Below are positions 41,983 through 50,777 of a stretch of DNA of 64,000 nt, piece by piece (within the stretch, counting starts at the first letter, position 1; each line of letters begins with the position of its first letter). Position numbers and translations under genes: made by a program. Source of the DNA: Micromonospora sp. U21 (GTDB lineage Bacteria; Actinomycetota; Actinomycetes; Mycobacteriales; Micromonosporaceae); contig NZ_JAGPYK010000016.1 in assembly GCF_018070045.1 (NCBI RefSeq), forward strand, positions 99,721 through 163,720, written 5' to 3'. The notes below the pieces were generated by a model. The model saw nothing but the letters and a program-made list of their open reading frames with translations, made no database searches and was not told where the DNA came from.

Positions 41983-43857
41983 ATGACAACCCAACCCCGA
42001 CGGGTGCGCCGGAGAACCGGTCGTACCCTCTTCCTCGCACTGGTGCTGACCACCGTCGTCACGGCGACCAGCACGGCCGCCACCGCCGGCCGGCCGACGC
42101 ACGGCGCCCCGGACTTCGGGCCCAACGTCACCATCTTCGACCCGAGCATGCCGGTCACCGAGATCCAGCAGACGCTGGACGCGGCGCACGCCCGGCAGGT
42201 CGACAACGAGATGGGCACCGCGCGGCACGCCTACCTGTTCAAGCCGGGCACGTACGGGACGACCGAGCAGCCGTTGCAGGCCAAGGTCGGCTACTACACC
42301 GAGGTCTCCGGCCTGGGTGCCTCGCCCACCGACGTCACCGTCAACGGCAAGATCGAGGCGTACAACCGCTGCCTCGCCGACGGCGGCACCGGCAACTGCC
42401 TCGCGCTGGTCAACTTCTGGCGCACCCTGTCGAACCTCTCGCTCACCATCAACGCCGCCGGCCAGGACGGCTGCCGGTCCTCGGCGAACTTCTGGGCGGT
42501 GTCCCAGGCGGTGTCCATGCGCCGCCTGAACATCAGCGGCGGCGGGCTGTCGCTGATGGACTACTGCACCGCGGGCCCGCAGTACGCCAGCGGCGGCTTC
42601 ATCGCCGATTCGCGGCTGCCGGCCACCACCAACGGGTCGCAGCAACAGTGGCTGACCCGCAACAGCGAGGTCGGTAGCTGGTCCAACGCGGTGTGGAACC
42701 AGGTCTTCGCGGGGGTCGAGGGCGCGCCGGACGACGCCTCCTTCCCTGACCCGCCCTACACGACGCTGGAGACCACCCCGCTGAGCCGGGAGAAGCCGTA
42801 CCTCTTCGTTGACGGCGAGGGCCGTTACAACGTCCGGGTGCCCGCCGCGCAGCGGGACAGCCGGGGCGTCTCCTGGGCCGAGGGCATGACGCCGGGGCGG
42901 ACGATACCGATCCGCGACTTCTTCATCGCCAAGCCGTCCGACCCGGTGCACGTCATCAACAGCCAGCTCGCGCGCGGCAAGCACCTGCTGCTCACCCCGG
43001 GCACGTACGACATCGCGCGCAGCATCGAGGTACGGCGTGCCAACACCGTGGTGCTCGGCATCGGCCACGCCACCCTCACCGCGGTGAACGGCGCCATCCC
43101 GCTGGACGTCGCCGGCGTCCCCGGTGTCGTCGTCGCCGGCGTCACGATCGACGCCGGTCGGGTCGAGTCACCGGTCCTGCTGCGGGTGGGTCGGCAGCAC
43201 GGCCGCAACGTCAGCAGCGCGGCCAACCCGACCACGCTGTCCGACGTGTACTTCCGGGTCGGCGGCCCGCACATCGGCCGGACGAACACGGCGCTGGAGG
43301 TCAACAGCGACAACGTGCTCATCGACCACACCTGGGTGTGGCGCGGCGATCACGGCGTCGAGGGCTTCACGGAGGGCGTCAACGGCGACACGGATCGCTG
43401 GCGGACCAACACCGGCCGCTACGGCGCCGTCATCAACGGCGACCATGTGACCGCGACCGGCCTGTTCGTCGAGCATTTCCAGCGGTACAACACCGTCTGG
43501 AACGGCGAGCACGGCACGACGATCCTCTACCAGAACGAGCTGCCGTACGACCCGCCGACGCAGGCGGATTGGATGCACGGTGGCGTCGAGGGCTGGGCCG
43601 GCTACAAGGTCGGCGACCGGGTGCGGCACCACACCCTGTACGGCGGCGGTGTCTACGTCTTCAACCAGAACAATCCGTCGATCCACACCGAGAACGGCTT
43701 CGAGGTCCCGGTCACCCCGGGCGTACGGCTGCACCACATCATGACCGTCAACCTCAGCGCCGGCACGATCGACCACGTGGTCAACGGCGTCGGCGACGCG
43801 GCCGACATGACCAAGGTCGGCGCGCCGGTCTACCTCACGCAGTATCCGACTCCGTAG
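41983..43857 (+). CDS. Secreted parallel beta-helix protein (pectate-lyase/GH55-like superfamily)
   Basis: The 624-residue exported protein has a long Arg-rich signal peptide (1 to about 36). The mature part opens GPNVTIFDPSMPVTEIQQTL and shows right-handed beta-helix features: AYLFKPGTYGT, KHLLLTPGTYDIARSIEVRR and repeated short strands with Asn and Gly turns. Database names for this family include adenylyl cyclase, which the sequence does not support; a GH55-like or pectate-lyase-like role on polysaccharide is more plausible. ATG 41983 has a GGAGAGGA site. It is preceded by a LacI-type palindrome and followed by an 18-bp hairpin. Confidence 0.78.
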   Translation: MTTQPRRVRRRTGRTLFLALVLTTVVTATSTAATAGRPTHGAPDFGPNVTIFDPSMPVTEIQQTLDAAHARQVDNEMGTARHAYLFKPGTYGTTEQPLQAKVGYYTEVSGLGASPTDVTVNGKIEAYNRCLADGGTGNCLALVNFWRTLSNLSLTINAAGQDGCRSSANFWAVSQAVSMRRLNISGGGLSLMDYCTAGPQYASGGFIADSRLPATTNGSQQQWLTRNSEVGSWSNAVWNQVFAGVEGAPDDASFPDPPYTTLETTPLSREKPYLFVDGEGRYNVRVPAAQRDSRGVSWAEGMTPGRTIPIRDFFIAKPSDPVHVINSQLARGKHLLLTPGTYDIARSIEVRRANTVVLGIGHATLTAVNGAIPLDVAGVPGVVVAGVTIDAGRVESPVLLRVGRQHGRNVSSAANPTTLSDVYFRVGGPHIGRTNTALEVNSDNVLIDHTWVWRGDHGVEGFTEGVNGDTDRWRTNTGRYGAVINGDHVTATGLFVEHFQRYNTVWNGEHGTTILYQNELPYDPPTQADWMHGGVEGWAGYKVGDRVRHHTLYGGGVYVFNQNNPSIHTENGFEVPVTPGVRLHHIMTVNLSAGTIDHVVNGVGDAADMTKVGAPVYLTQYPTP

Positions 43858-43871
43858 GGGATCCCGGGCAT

Positions 43872-43912
43872 CGAACGGGGGCCGGAGCCGGCGCGGCTCC
43901 GGCCCCCGTTCG
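43872..43912 (+). terminator. Hairpin terminator after the beta-helix gene
   Basis: Perfect 18-bp arms (43872-43889 and 43895-43912) with a 5-nt loop start 15 bp after the stop codon. Confidence 0.92.
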
Positions 43913-44053
43913 CGCGGCCTTCGGCGTGCGAAGCACTCGCATACTTCCGATCCGTTGGCTAACAATTTCATCGATCAGTTTAACTCTTGCGTGGTGGCGA
44001 TCGGTACTGCCACGATGACCGTCAATGCCTTCCGTCCCGAAGGAGTGGTCGTC

Positions 44054-46441
44054 ATGGCGGTCTCCCGCCGCAGGTTCGTCACATCGGTGATGGCGGGGTC
44101 CGCCCTCGCCGCCGCCTCCACCACCGAACTGCTCACCACCCTGAGCGGCCCGGCCCGCGCAGCCAGTCCTCCCGGGGACGTGGTCGGCAAGGTGACGGTC
44201 GGCTACCAGGGCTGGTTCAGCTGCCCCGGCGACTCCGCGCCAATCGGCGGCTGGTGGCACTGGAGCCGCGACCGGTTCCAGCCGCCCTCGCCCAGCAACA
44301 CCACCATCGTGTCCTGGCCGGACATGCGCGAATACACCCGCAGCTACCCCACCGCCTACCCCAACCTCGGCAACGGCTCGCCGGCCACCCTCTTCTCCTC
44401 GTACGACCAGCAGACCGTGGACACCCACTTCCGGTGGATGCAGGAGTACGGCTGCGACACCGCCGCGTTGCAGCGGTTCAACCCGATGGGCGACGAGGGG
44501 CCGACCCGCGACGCGATGACGCAGAAGGTGCGCTCCGCCGCCGAGCGCCACGGCCGCAAGTTCTACATCATGTACGACGTCACCGACTGGTTGAACATGC
44601 AGTCGGAGATCAAGACCGACTGGACGACGAAGATGTCCGCGCACACCGCGTCCAGCGCGTACGCCCGACAGAACGGCAAGCCGGTCGTCTGCATCTGGGG
44701 CTTCGGCTTCAGCGAGCCCAGCCGGCCCTTCACCCCGGGACCCTGCCTGGAGGTCGTCAACTGGTTCAAGGCGCAGGGCTGCTACGTCATCGGTGGCGTG
44801 CCCACCTGGTGGCGGCAGGGGATCGAGGACTCCCGCCCCGGCTTCCTCGACGTCTACCACGCGTTCAACATGATCTCGCCGTGGATGGTCTACCGGACCA
44901 CCACCCTGGAGGGGCTCGACTCGTACTACAACAACGTCAACATCCCCGACATGGCCGACTGTGTGGCGCGGGGCATCGACTACCAGCCCTGCGTGATGCC
45001 CGGTGACCTCGCCGGGGGGCATCGCCGGCACGGCGACTTCTACTGGCGGCACATCTACAACATGGTCCGGCTCGGCTCCCAGGGCCTGTACGTGTCCATG
45101 TTCGACGAGTACAACGAGGGCAACCAGATCGCCAAGACGTCCGAGACCCAGGCCACCACCCCGGCCGGCGCGAACATCCGTGCCCTGGACGAGGACGGCG
45201 TGGCCTGCTCCTCGGACTACTACCTGCGGATCACCGCCGACGGTGGGCGGATGCTCAAGGGGCAGCTCGCACTCACCCCGGTGCGCCCCACGCAGCCGAT
45301 GCTCGACGGGCCGCCGCCGACCGGCGGAAACCTGGCCGCCGGTCGTCCCACCTCGGCGAGCAGCCAGAACGGTCCGTTCCCGGCGTCGAACGCGGTGGAC
45401 GCCAACGCCTCCAGCTACTGGGAGAGTGGCAGCGGCGCCTTCCCGCAGTGGTGGCAGGTCGACCTCGGCGCCAGTCACCAGGTCGATCGGCTCGTGGTGC
45501 GGCTGCCCGCCGGCTGGGGGGCGCGTACCCAGACCATCACCGTGCTGGGCAGCGTCGACGGCAGCTCCTTCGGCACCATCGCCCCCGCCGCCGGCTTCAC
45601 CTTCGACCCGGCGACCGGCAACACCGTCACCCGTACGTTGCCGGCCACCGCCGCCCGGTACGTCCGGCTCAGTATCGGCGGCAACACCGGGTGGCCGGCC
45701 GGCCAGCTCGCCCAGGTCGAGGTGTACGCCGCGACCGGCACGCCGGACACCCCACCGACCGCGCCGACCGGCCTCACCGTGACCGGGCGGACGGCGACCA
45801 GTGTGTCGCTGGCCTGGACGGCGGCGACCGACGACACCGGCGTGAGCGGCTATCAGGTGCGTCAGGGCGGCACGGTGGTCGCGACCGTCACGGGCACCAC
45901 GGCGACCGTGAGCGGACTCAGCCCGTCCACCGGATACAGCTTCACCGTCACGGCGCGGGACACCGCGGGCAACACCTCCGCTCCGTCGAACACGGTCACG
46001 GTCACCACGGACGCGCCGGCCAACGCGGACCTCGCCCGTGGCCGACCCACCGCCGAGAGCAGCCACACCCAGAGCTACGGGTCGGGCAACGTGGTCGACG
46101 GAGACCCGAACAGCTACTGGGAGAGCGTCAACAGCGCCTTTCCACAGTGGGTGCAGGTCGACCTGGGCGCGGCACGCACGGTCGGGCGGGTGGTGCTCAA
46201 GCTGCCGCCGGCGGCGGCCTGGGCCACCCGGACGCAGACCCTCGCCGTGCAGGGCAGCACCGACGGGGCCAGCTTCGGCACGCTGGTCGCGTCGGCCGGG
46301 CGCACCTTCAACCCGGCCACCGGCAACCAGGTGACCCTCACCTTCACCGCCGCGCAGACCCGCCACCTGCGCATCACCGTCACCGGCAACACCGGCTGGC
46401 CGGCGGGGCAACTGGCGGCACTGGAGGTCTACGCGAGCTGA
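44054..46441 (+). CDS. Secreted GH99/GH71-like glycosidase with CBM32-FN3-CBM32
   Basis: The 795-residue protein carries a Tat-type signal (SRRRFVTSVMAGSALAAAS). The catalytic-type domain (about 45-415) has VTVGYQGWFSCPGD, YIMYDVTDW and SMFDEYNEGNQ, the last resembling the acidic motif of GH99 endo-mannosidase/xylosidase-like proteins. A discoidin (F5/8 type C) module of CBM32 type follows (about 430-560), then FN3 (about 570-655) and a second discoidin module (about 660-795). The substrate is not determined; exported folded glycan-active enzyme is a safe description. ATG 44054 is chosen for the GGAG site. The promoter region 43940-43990 is unusually AT-rich. Confidence 0.85.
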   Translation: MAVSRRRFVTSVMAGSALAAASTTELLTTLSGPARAASPPGDVVGKVTVGYQGWFSCPGDSAPIGGWWHWSRDRFQPPSPSNTTIVSWPDMREYTRSYPTAYPNLGNGSPATLFSSYDQQTVDTHFRWMQEYGCDTAALQRFNPMGDEGPTRDAMTQKVRSAAERHGRKFYIMYDVTDWLNMQSEIKTDWTTKMSAHTASSAYARQNGKPVVCIWGFGFSEPSRPFTPGPCLEVVNWFKAQGCYVIGGVPTWWRQGIEDSRPGFLDVYHAFNMISPWMVYRTTTLEGLDSYYNNVNIPDMADCVARGIDYQPCVMPGDLAGGHRRHGDFYWRHIYNMVRLGSQGLYVSMFDEYNEGNQIAKTSETQATTPAGANIRALDEDGVACSSDYYLRITADGGRMLKGQLALTPVRPTQPMLDGPPPTGGNLAAGRPTSASSQNGPFPASNAVDANASSYWESGSGAFPQWWQVDLGASHQVDRLVVRLPAGWGARTQTITVLGSVDGSSFGTIAPAAGFTFDPATGNTVTRTLPATAARYVRLSIGGNTGWPAGQLAQVEVYAATGTPDTPPTAPTGLTVTGRTATSVSLAWTAATDDTGVSGYQVRQGGTVVATVTGTTATVSGLSPSTGYSFTVTARDTAGNTSAPSNTVTVTTDAPANADLARGRPTAESSHTQSYGSGNVVDGDPNSYWESVNSAFPQWVQVDLGAARTVGRVVLKLPPAAAWATRTQTLAVQGSTDGASFGTLVASAGRTFNPATGNQVTLTFTAAQTRHLRITVTGNTGWPAGQLAALEVYAS

Positions 46442-47367
46442 CCACGAGTGGGCGGCCACCGGAGCGGACCGGTGGCCGCCCTCCGGTCACGATGGTTTGC
46501 GTCAGCCCGCCGGCTGCGCATCCGGCGCAGGTCGTCCGCCGGGTGGATGGTGCGCACCGGGTTGGGCACCGGCCCGCGCCGCCGCCACTCGCGCGGGTAG
46601 CCGAGGGAGACCTCCTCGAAACGCACCCCGTCGTGGAACGTCGTCCGGGGGATGTGCAGGTGCCCGTAGACCACGGTGGCCGCGCCGAAGCGCAGGTGCC
46701 AGTCCCGGGTACGCACGGTGCCGCACCACTGGGCGAACTGCGGATACCACAGGACATCGGTTGGTGCGCGTACCAGCGGATAGTGGTTGACCAGCACGGT
46801 CGGCAGGGCCGGGTCGCGCTCGGCCAGCCGGCGCTCGGTCTCGGCGACCCGGGCCTCGCACCACGCCTCCCGGCTCGGGTGGGGATCGGGGTGCAGCAGG
46901 GCCTCGTCCGTGCACACCACCCCAGCCTCGTACGCCAGGTCCAACGACTGCTGTTTGGTGCTCGCCTCCGGCACCCGGAACGTGTAGTCGTACAGCACGA
47001 AGAGCGGGGCGATCGTGGCCGGACCGCCCTCGCCGTCCCACACCGGGTACGGATCCTCCGGGGTGACGACCCCCAGCCGCCGACACAGCCGCACCAGCTC
47101 TCGGTAGCGCTCCTCGCCGCGCAGCTGCACCGGGTCGTCGGGCGGTGTCCACAGCTCGTGGTTGCCGGGCGCCCAGACCACCCTCGCGAACCGGCTGCTG
47201 AGCAGCGCGAGCGCCCACTCGATGTCGGCGTACCGCTCGGCCACGTCGCCGGCCACGAGCAGCCAGTCACCGTCGTTGCCAGGGCACAGATCCCGCACGA
47301 ACGAGCGGTTCTCCGGATAGCCGATGTGCAGGTCGCTGACGGCCCGCAGCCGGCGCGGAAGGCTCAC
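46429..47367 (-). CDS. Metallophosphoesterase
   Basis: The 312-residue calcineurin-like phosphoesterase has all metal motifs: DLHIG near the N-terminus, LVAGDVAE, APGNHELW, VNHYPLV and YGHLH. It hydrolyses phosphomono- or diesters with two metal ions; the substrate is unknown. Its last 27 residues are Arg-rich and cross the terminator hairpin of the GH99-like gene, overlapping that gene's 3' end by 13 bp. A frame change near 46510 may have extended an originally shorter protein. The core is unaffected. Confidence 0.88.
   Translation of the reverse strand: MSLPRRLRAVSDLHIGYPENRSFVRDLCPGNDGDWLLVAGDVAERYADIEWALALLSSRFARVVWAPGNHELWTPPDDPVQLRGEERYRELVRLCRRLGVVTPEDPYPVWDGEGGPATIAPLFVLYDYTFRVPEASTKQQSLDLAYEAGVVCTDEALLHPDPHPSREAWCEARVAETERRLAERDPALPTVLVNHYPLVRAPTDVLWYPQFAQWCGTVRTRDWHLRFGAATVVYGHLHIPRTTFHDGVRFEEVSLGYPREWRRRGPVPNPVRTIHPADDLRRMRSRRADANHRDRRAATGPLRWPPTRGQLA
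46450..46481 (+). terminator. Hairpin terminator after the GH99-like gene
   Basis: Perfect 13-bp arms (46450-46462 and 46469-46481) with a 6-nt loop start 9 bp after the stop codon. It lies inside the 3' end of the converging metallophosphoesterase frame. Confidence 0.85.
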
Positions 47368-47428
47368 ACCCCGAGGCTAGGGCCTGTGTCAAAGCCCTGG
47401 CCAGCCGGTGTCGCGGCATGCCGGGCGG

Positions 47429-47722
47429 TCAGCAGAACCAGCCGTCCTGCACCCAGCCGCGCCGGTTGATGTGCCCGTAGGCGAAGCCGTAGATGTAACC
47501 GCCGCTGCGGGGACCCTCGACCAGGAAAGTCTGGCCCTGGTAGAGGGTGCCCATCCAGGCCCCGTTGGGCTGGGTGCGGACGAACAGGTCGGTCGCGCAC
47601 ACCGTCTCCCGCTGGCCGATGGTGCCGTTGGCGGCCAGCGCCGGAGCCGGCGCGGTGAGCGTGGCGGCGATGATGCCGGCCAGTAGGCCGGCCGTCGCAC
47701 GGGTGGCGAACCGGCTCACCAT
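47429..47722 (-). CDS. Small secreted SH3-like protein
   Basis: The 97-residue precursor has a Sec signal peptide (to about residue 31, ALAA). The mature part is about 66 residues with two cysteines (VCATDLFVRTQPNG and the final QDGWFC) and the strand-turn pattern of a bacterial SH3 domain. The ATG overlaps the stop of the preceding small secreted gene, so they form a coupled pair. Secreted SH3-like domains bind peptidoglycan or act as inhibitors; the role here is unknown. Confidence 0.78.
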   Translation of the reverse strand: MVSRFATRATAGLLAGIIAATLTAPAPALAANGTIGQRETVCATDLFVRTQPNGAWMGTLYQGQTFLVEGPRSGGYIYGFAYGHINRRGWVQDGWFC

Positions 47723-48036
47723 GAGTCGTACCCGCCGACGCACTCGGCCCGGAGGTAGCCCCAGTCGTTCGGACCGAAGTCGAACGAGGCCGCCCACCCG
47801 TTGTAGACCGGGTGCGCGCCCGGGGTGTGGCCGATCTTGTTGCCGTACCCGAGCGTGCGTTTCAGGCCGGTGGGGCCGCTGGCCGAGTCGTAGTTGGCGT
47901 AGAAGCTGGCGCTCTGGCAGACCACGATGGCGTGCCGCGGCACCACCGGGTCGGCGTGGGCCGGCGCGGCGCCCAGGGCGGCCGTGGCCGCCCCGATGGC
48001 CAGCGCGGCGATCCCGGTGTGGATCCGACGAGGCAT
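47716..48036 (-). CDS. Small secreted protein, SH3-like, paired with the next
   Basis: The 106-residue precursor has a signal peptide (to about residue 29, AHADP). The mature part has two cysteines (VVCQSASFYANY and LRAECVGGYDSW) and an aromatic-rich core (GWAASFDFGPNDWGYLRAEC). A GGGAGG site precedes ATG 48036. The C-terminus overlaps the start of the second small secreted gene. Similar size, paired cysteines and arrangement suggest the two arose by divergence or act together. No family is certain. Confidence 0.72.
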   Translation of the reverse strand: MPRRIHTGIAALAIGAATAALGAAPAHADPVVPRHAIVVCQSASFYANYDSASGPTGLKRTLGYGNKIGHTPGAHPVYNGWAASFDFGPNDWGYLRAECVGGYDSW

Positions 48037-48221
48037 GCCCACCTCCCGTACGCCGAAACTTTCCACCGGCGACCTTAACAGCAGCGTCGATAAATGTCGA
48101 TGGAGTTCGGCCGGCCTGCCGGTCTGCGGCCCAGGGCCCGGCCCTCCGGTGAACCGGCATATGCGGCGATCGGGCGGGAACGCGCTGACGTCCGATAGCC
48201 CGAACGGAGCGGGAGAAGAAC

Positions 48222-49073
48222 ATGCCTTTCATCACCGTGGGTACGGAGAACTCCGCGCCCATCGACCTGTACTACGAGGATCACGGATCGGGTCAGCCGG
48301 TGGTGCTGATCCACGGCTTCCCGTTCAACGGGGCGACCTGGGAGAAGGAGACCAACGCACTGCTCAACGCCGGATACCGGACGATCACCTACGATCGTCG
48401 CGGCAACGGCAACTCCGCGCAGCCGGCGTTCGGGTACGACTACAACACCTTCGCGGCGGACCTCGACATCCTGATGACCGAGCTGGACCTGCGCGACGTG
48501 ATGCTGGTGGGTCACTCGATGGGCACCGGCGAGGTGGTTCGCTACCTGGGCAACTACGGCTCGCAGCGGGTGAGCCGGGCGGTGCTGCTCAGCCCGCTGC
48601 AACCAATGCTGGCCAAGGCCCAGGACAACCCGGAGGGCGTCGACAGGAGCCTCTTCCAGGGGTTCCAGCAGGCCATCACCAAGGACCGCTTCGCCTACCT
48701 GACCCAGTTCTGCGACGCGTTCTTCAACTACAGCGAGAACAAGGGCAAGCTGGTCAGTGAGGAGGCGTACCGCGCGCACTGGCAGATCGGCGCGATGGCC
48801 TCCGGCAGAGCCACCCACGACTCGGTGGACGCCTGGCAGGAGGACTTCCGGCCCGACCTGCCGAAGATCGACGTGCCGGTCCTGATCATCCAGGGCGACA
48901 AGGACAACGTGCTGCCCTACCCGGTGACCGGCCAGCGGCTCGCGCCGATGCTGCCGACCAGCCAGCTCATCACGCTCAAGGGCGCGCCGCACGGTATCCC
49001 GTGGACACATGCCGACGACATCAACAAGGCGATGTTGAAGTTCCTCAAGCAACCGGCCAAGGCTCGGGCCTGA
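48222..49073 (+). CDS. Alpha/beta hydrolase (non-haem chloroperoxidase-like)
   Basis: The 283-residue cytoplasmic hydrolase starts MPFITVGTENSAPIDLYYED. It has the oxyanion-region HGFPFNGATW, nucleophile elbow GHSMGTGE, acid Asp in IQGDKDNVLP and base His in GAPHGIPWTH. It closely resembles the perhydrolase or cofactor-free haloperoxidase branch. The natural substrate is unknown. It is intact, unlike the related fragments at 10585 and 22624. Confidence 0.92.
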   Translation: MPFITVGTENSAPIDLYYEDHGSGQPVVLIHGFPFNGATWEKETNALLNAGYRTITYDRRGNGNSAQPAFGYDYNTFAADLDILMTELDLRDVMLVGHSMGTGEVVRYLGNYGSQRVSRAVLLSPLQPMLAKAQDNPEGVDRSLFQGFQQAITKDRFAYLTQFCDAFFNYSENKGKLVSEEAYRAHWQIGAMASGRATHDSVDAWQEDFRPDLPKIDVPVLIIQGDKDNVLPYPVTGQRLAPMLPTSQLITLKGAPHGIPWTHADDINKAMLKFLKQPAKARA

Positions 49074-49124
49074 TCCGTACCGGAATCTGATCGGACGCCA
49101 GCGCGGCGATTTCGCCGCCACACC

Positions 49125-49158
49125 CGGCCCACGCAGCCCCTCGGGCTCGCGTGGGCCG
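49125..49158. terminator. Bidirectional hairpin between convergent genes
   Basis: Arms CGGCCCACGC (49125-49134) and GCGTGGGCCG (49149-49158), with a further AGCCC/GGGCT inner stem, lie between the hydrolase and methyltransferase stops. Confidence 0.8.
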
Positions 49159-49172
49159 CGTGGCGTCGGCGG

Positions 49173-50195
49173 TCAGGCCCGGCGGGCCACCACCGCGCCG
49201 TTGGCGCCGGGGGCGTCGAACGGCACCGTGCGGACGTCGACGAAGCCGGCGTCGGCGAGCCAGGCGCTGTACTCGGCGCCGGAGTAGTTCCGGCCACCTT
49301 CGGTCTCGACCAGCATGTTCATGCCCATCAGAGCGGCTTCCGGCGGTCCGGTGCGCTCATCGTTGAGCAGCAGTTCGCAGACGACGACCGCGCCGCCGGG
49401 CGGGAGCGCCGCGTGGCACCGGGCCAGCAACGCGCGATTCGTCGGCTCGTCCCAGTCATGCAGGATCATGCTGAGCAGGATGACGTCGTGCCCGCGCGGT
49501 AGCGCCGGGTCGGCGAGGAAATCGCCGGCCAGCGTGCCGATCCGCCCGGTCAGACCGGCCGCCGCGATCCGCTGCTCGGCCCGTACGCAGACATGTGGCA
49601 GGTCCAGGACGGTCGCCCGCAGTCCGGGCAGGCGGCGGCAGAACTCGATCGGAAACGCGCCGGCTCCGCCGCCCACGTCGAGCAGCCGGTGATGCGCGGA
49701 GAAGTCGTACGCGTCGGCCAGCGCGGCGGCGGTGAAGCTGGACGTGGAGTACATGGCATCCCAGAACTGCGCCAGCATCTCCGGGTCGGTGGTGTCGAAC
49801 ATCGACTGCTGAACCTGCGGGTCCCAGGTCAGTGGCCGGTCGGTGCGCAGCGCCTCCCCGATTCGGTGCCAGGGCAGATAGGTACGCAGGTCGGAGTAGC
49901 GGACCTGGGCTCCGAAGTAGTACGGGCGGCCCTCGACCAGGAACTGCTCGGCCAGCGCGGAGTTGCGGTAGCCGTCGCCGGCCTTTTCGAGCAGGCCGAG
50001 CGAGGCGCTCGCGGCCAGCAACAGGTCCGCCGGGCGGTCGGCCAGGCCGAACTCGGCGGCCGCCTGCTCGACGGTCATCGTTCGGCCGTCGGCGAGCCGG
50101 GTGAACAGGCCGAGTTCAACGCCGACCGCGAGGGTCTTGAAGCCCCAGACGCCGGCAACCAGGCTCATGAGGGGAGTCGGAGTGATCATGGGCAC
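49173..50195 (-). CDS. SAM-dependent O-methyltransferase (acetylserotonin-type)
   Basis: The 340-residue enzyme has an N-terminal dimerisation winged helix (about 10-100) and a class I methyltransferase fold: LLDVGGGAGAF as SAM loop, TVLDLPHV, and LSMILHDWDEPTN with the catalytic HDW. This type methylates phenolic hydroxyls of secondary metabolites or aromatics. The start is GTG 50195 or ATG 50189, both without a good ribosome-binding site. No biosynthetic neighbours indicate the substrate. Confidence 0.9.
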   Translation of the reverse strand: MPMITPTPLMSLVAGVWGFKTLAVGVELGLFTRLADGRTMTVEQAAAEFGLADRPADLLLAASASLGLLEKAGDGYRNSALAEQFLVEGRPYYFGAQVRYSDLRTYLPWHRIGEALRTDRPLTWDPQVQQSMFDTTDPEMLAQFWDAMYSTSSFTAAALADAYDFSAHHRLLDVGGGAGAFPIEFCRRLPGLRATVLDLPHVCVRAEQRIAAAGLTGRIGTLAGDFLADPALPRGHDVILLSMILHDWDEPTNRALLARCHAALPPGGAVVVCELLLNDERTGPPEAALMGMNMLVETEGGRNYSGAEYSAWLADAGFVDVRTVPFDAPGANGAVVARRA

Positions 50196-50270
50196 ATGAG
50201 ATCACACCTGACCTCCGTCCACTATGGGCGGTTGACGACGAAGGGCGATCCCGGCCGCGGCCAGCACGCC

Positions 50271-50675
50271 CTAGCTGGGTCGGTGGGCCAGGCGCCGGCT
50301 GAGCCAGTGCGCGCCGAGGCTCACCAGCATGCTGCCGACCGCCATCCCGACCAGCACCAGGATCGCCCCGACGGCCCACAACCCGCTGTCGTCGGACGAC
50401 AACGCACCCCACGACCAGGCCACCGTGAACGCCACCGTCATCACCGGCGCCACCAGCCACGGACTCAGCCGCGTGCCGGCGAGGGCGGCGAGCAGCGCGA
50501 GGGTCAGCACGCAGCCGATCACCTGCCACGGCTCGTACGGGCCGCTGCGCGAACCGGTCTGCGGGTCGACGGTGTACTCGGTGTCCCAGCCCAGCCAGAG
50601 CAACCACACCCCGACCGTGGCCACCGCCAGGAACAGAGCCCCGAGCGATGCGCGCGTACCCCTCGTCGCTGTCAT
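50271..50675 (-). CDS. Small four-helix membrane protein
   Basis: The 134-residue protein has four hydrophobic segments (about 9-28, 52-68, 73-92 and 99-118). The external-type loop after TM1 is WDTEYTVDPQTGSRSGPYEP. The family is not recognised, and it could be a vitamin K epoxide- or transporter-like relic. It lies upstream of the methyltransferase, 75 bp apart. Confidence 0.65.
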   Translation of the reverse strand: MTATRGTRASLGALFLAVATVGVWLLWLGWDTEYTVDPQTGSRSGPYEPWQVIGCVLTLALLAALAGTRLSPWLVAPVMTVAFTVAWSWGALSSDDSGLWAVGAILVLVGMAVGSMLVSLGAHWLSRRLAHRPS

Positions 50676-50777
50676 CCGGCGATCATCCCCCGCGGTGGCG
50701 CGGTTCCGAAATGGGCGGATCGACCACCGCAGGCATGTTTGAACGTGGATCCGTGCTGCTGGTAGGGCGGGGGATCT

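Noticed and set aside
41086..43857. A single bifunctional hydrolase/beta-helix protein of over 900 residues
   Set aside because: The hydrolase part is frame-scrambled and lacks its catalytic His. The second part has its own ribosome-binding site, start codon and signal peptide, so the fusion is best seen as loss of a stop codon.
43835..46459. Very long minus-strand open frame of 874 codons opposite the GH99-like gene
   Set aside because: Its translation is Val/Gly/Arg/His-rich with no domain, and the plus strand encodes a clear multidomain protein. Long antisense frames are expected at this GC content.
37976..50195. A secondary-metabolite cluster around the SARP and the O-methyltransferase
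   Set aside because: No polyketide, peptide synthetase or other scaffold genes lie between them; the SARP's predicted sites point to a DHFR-like gene and a hydrolase instead.
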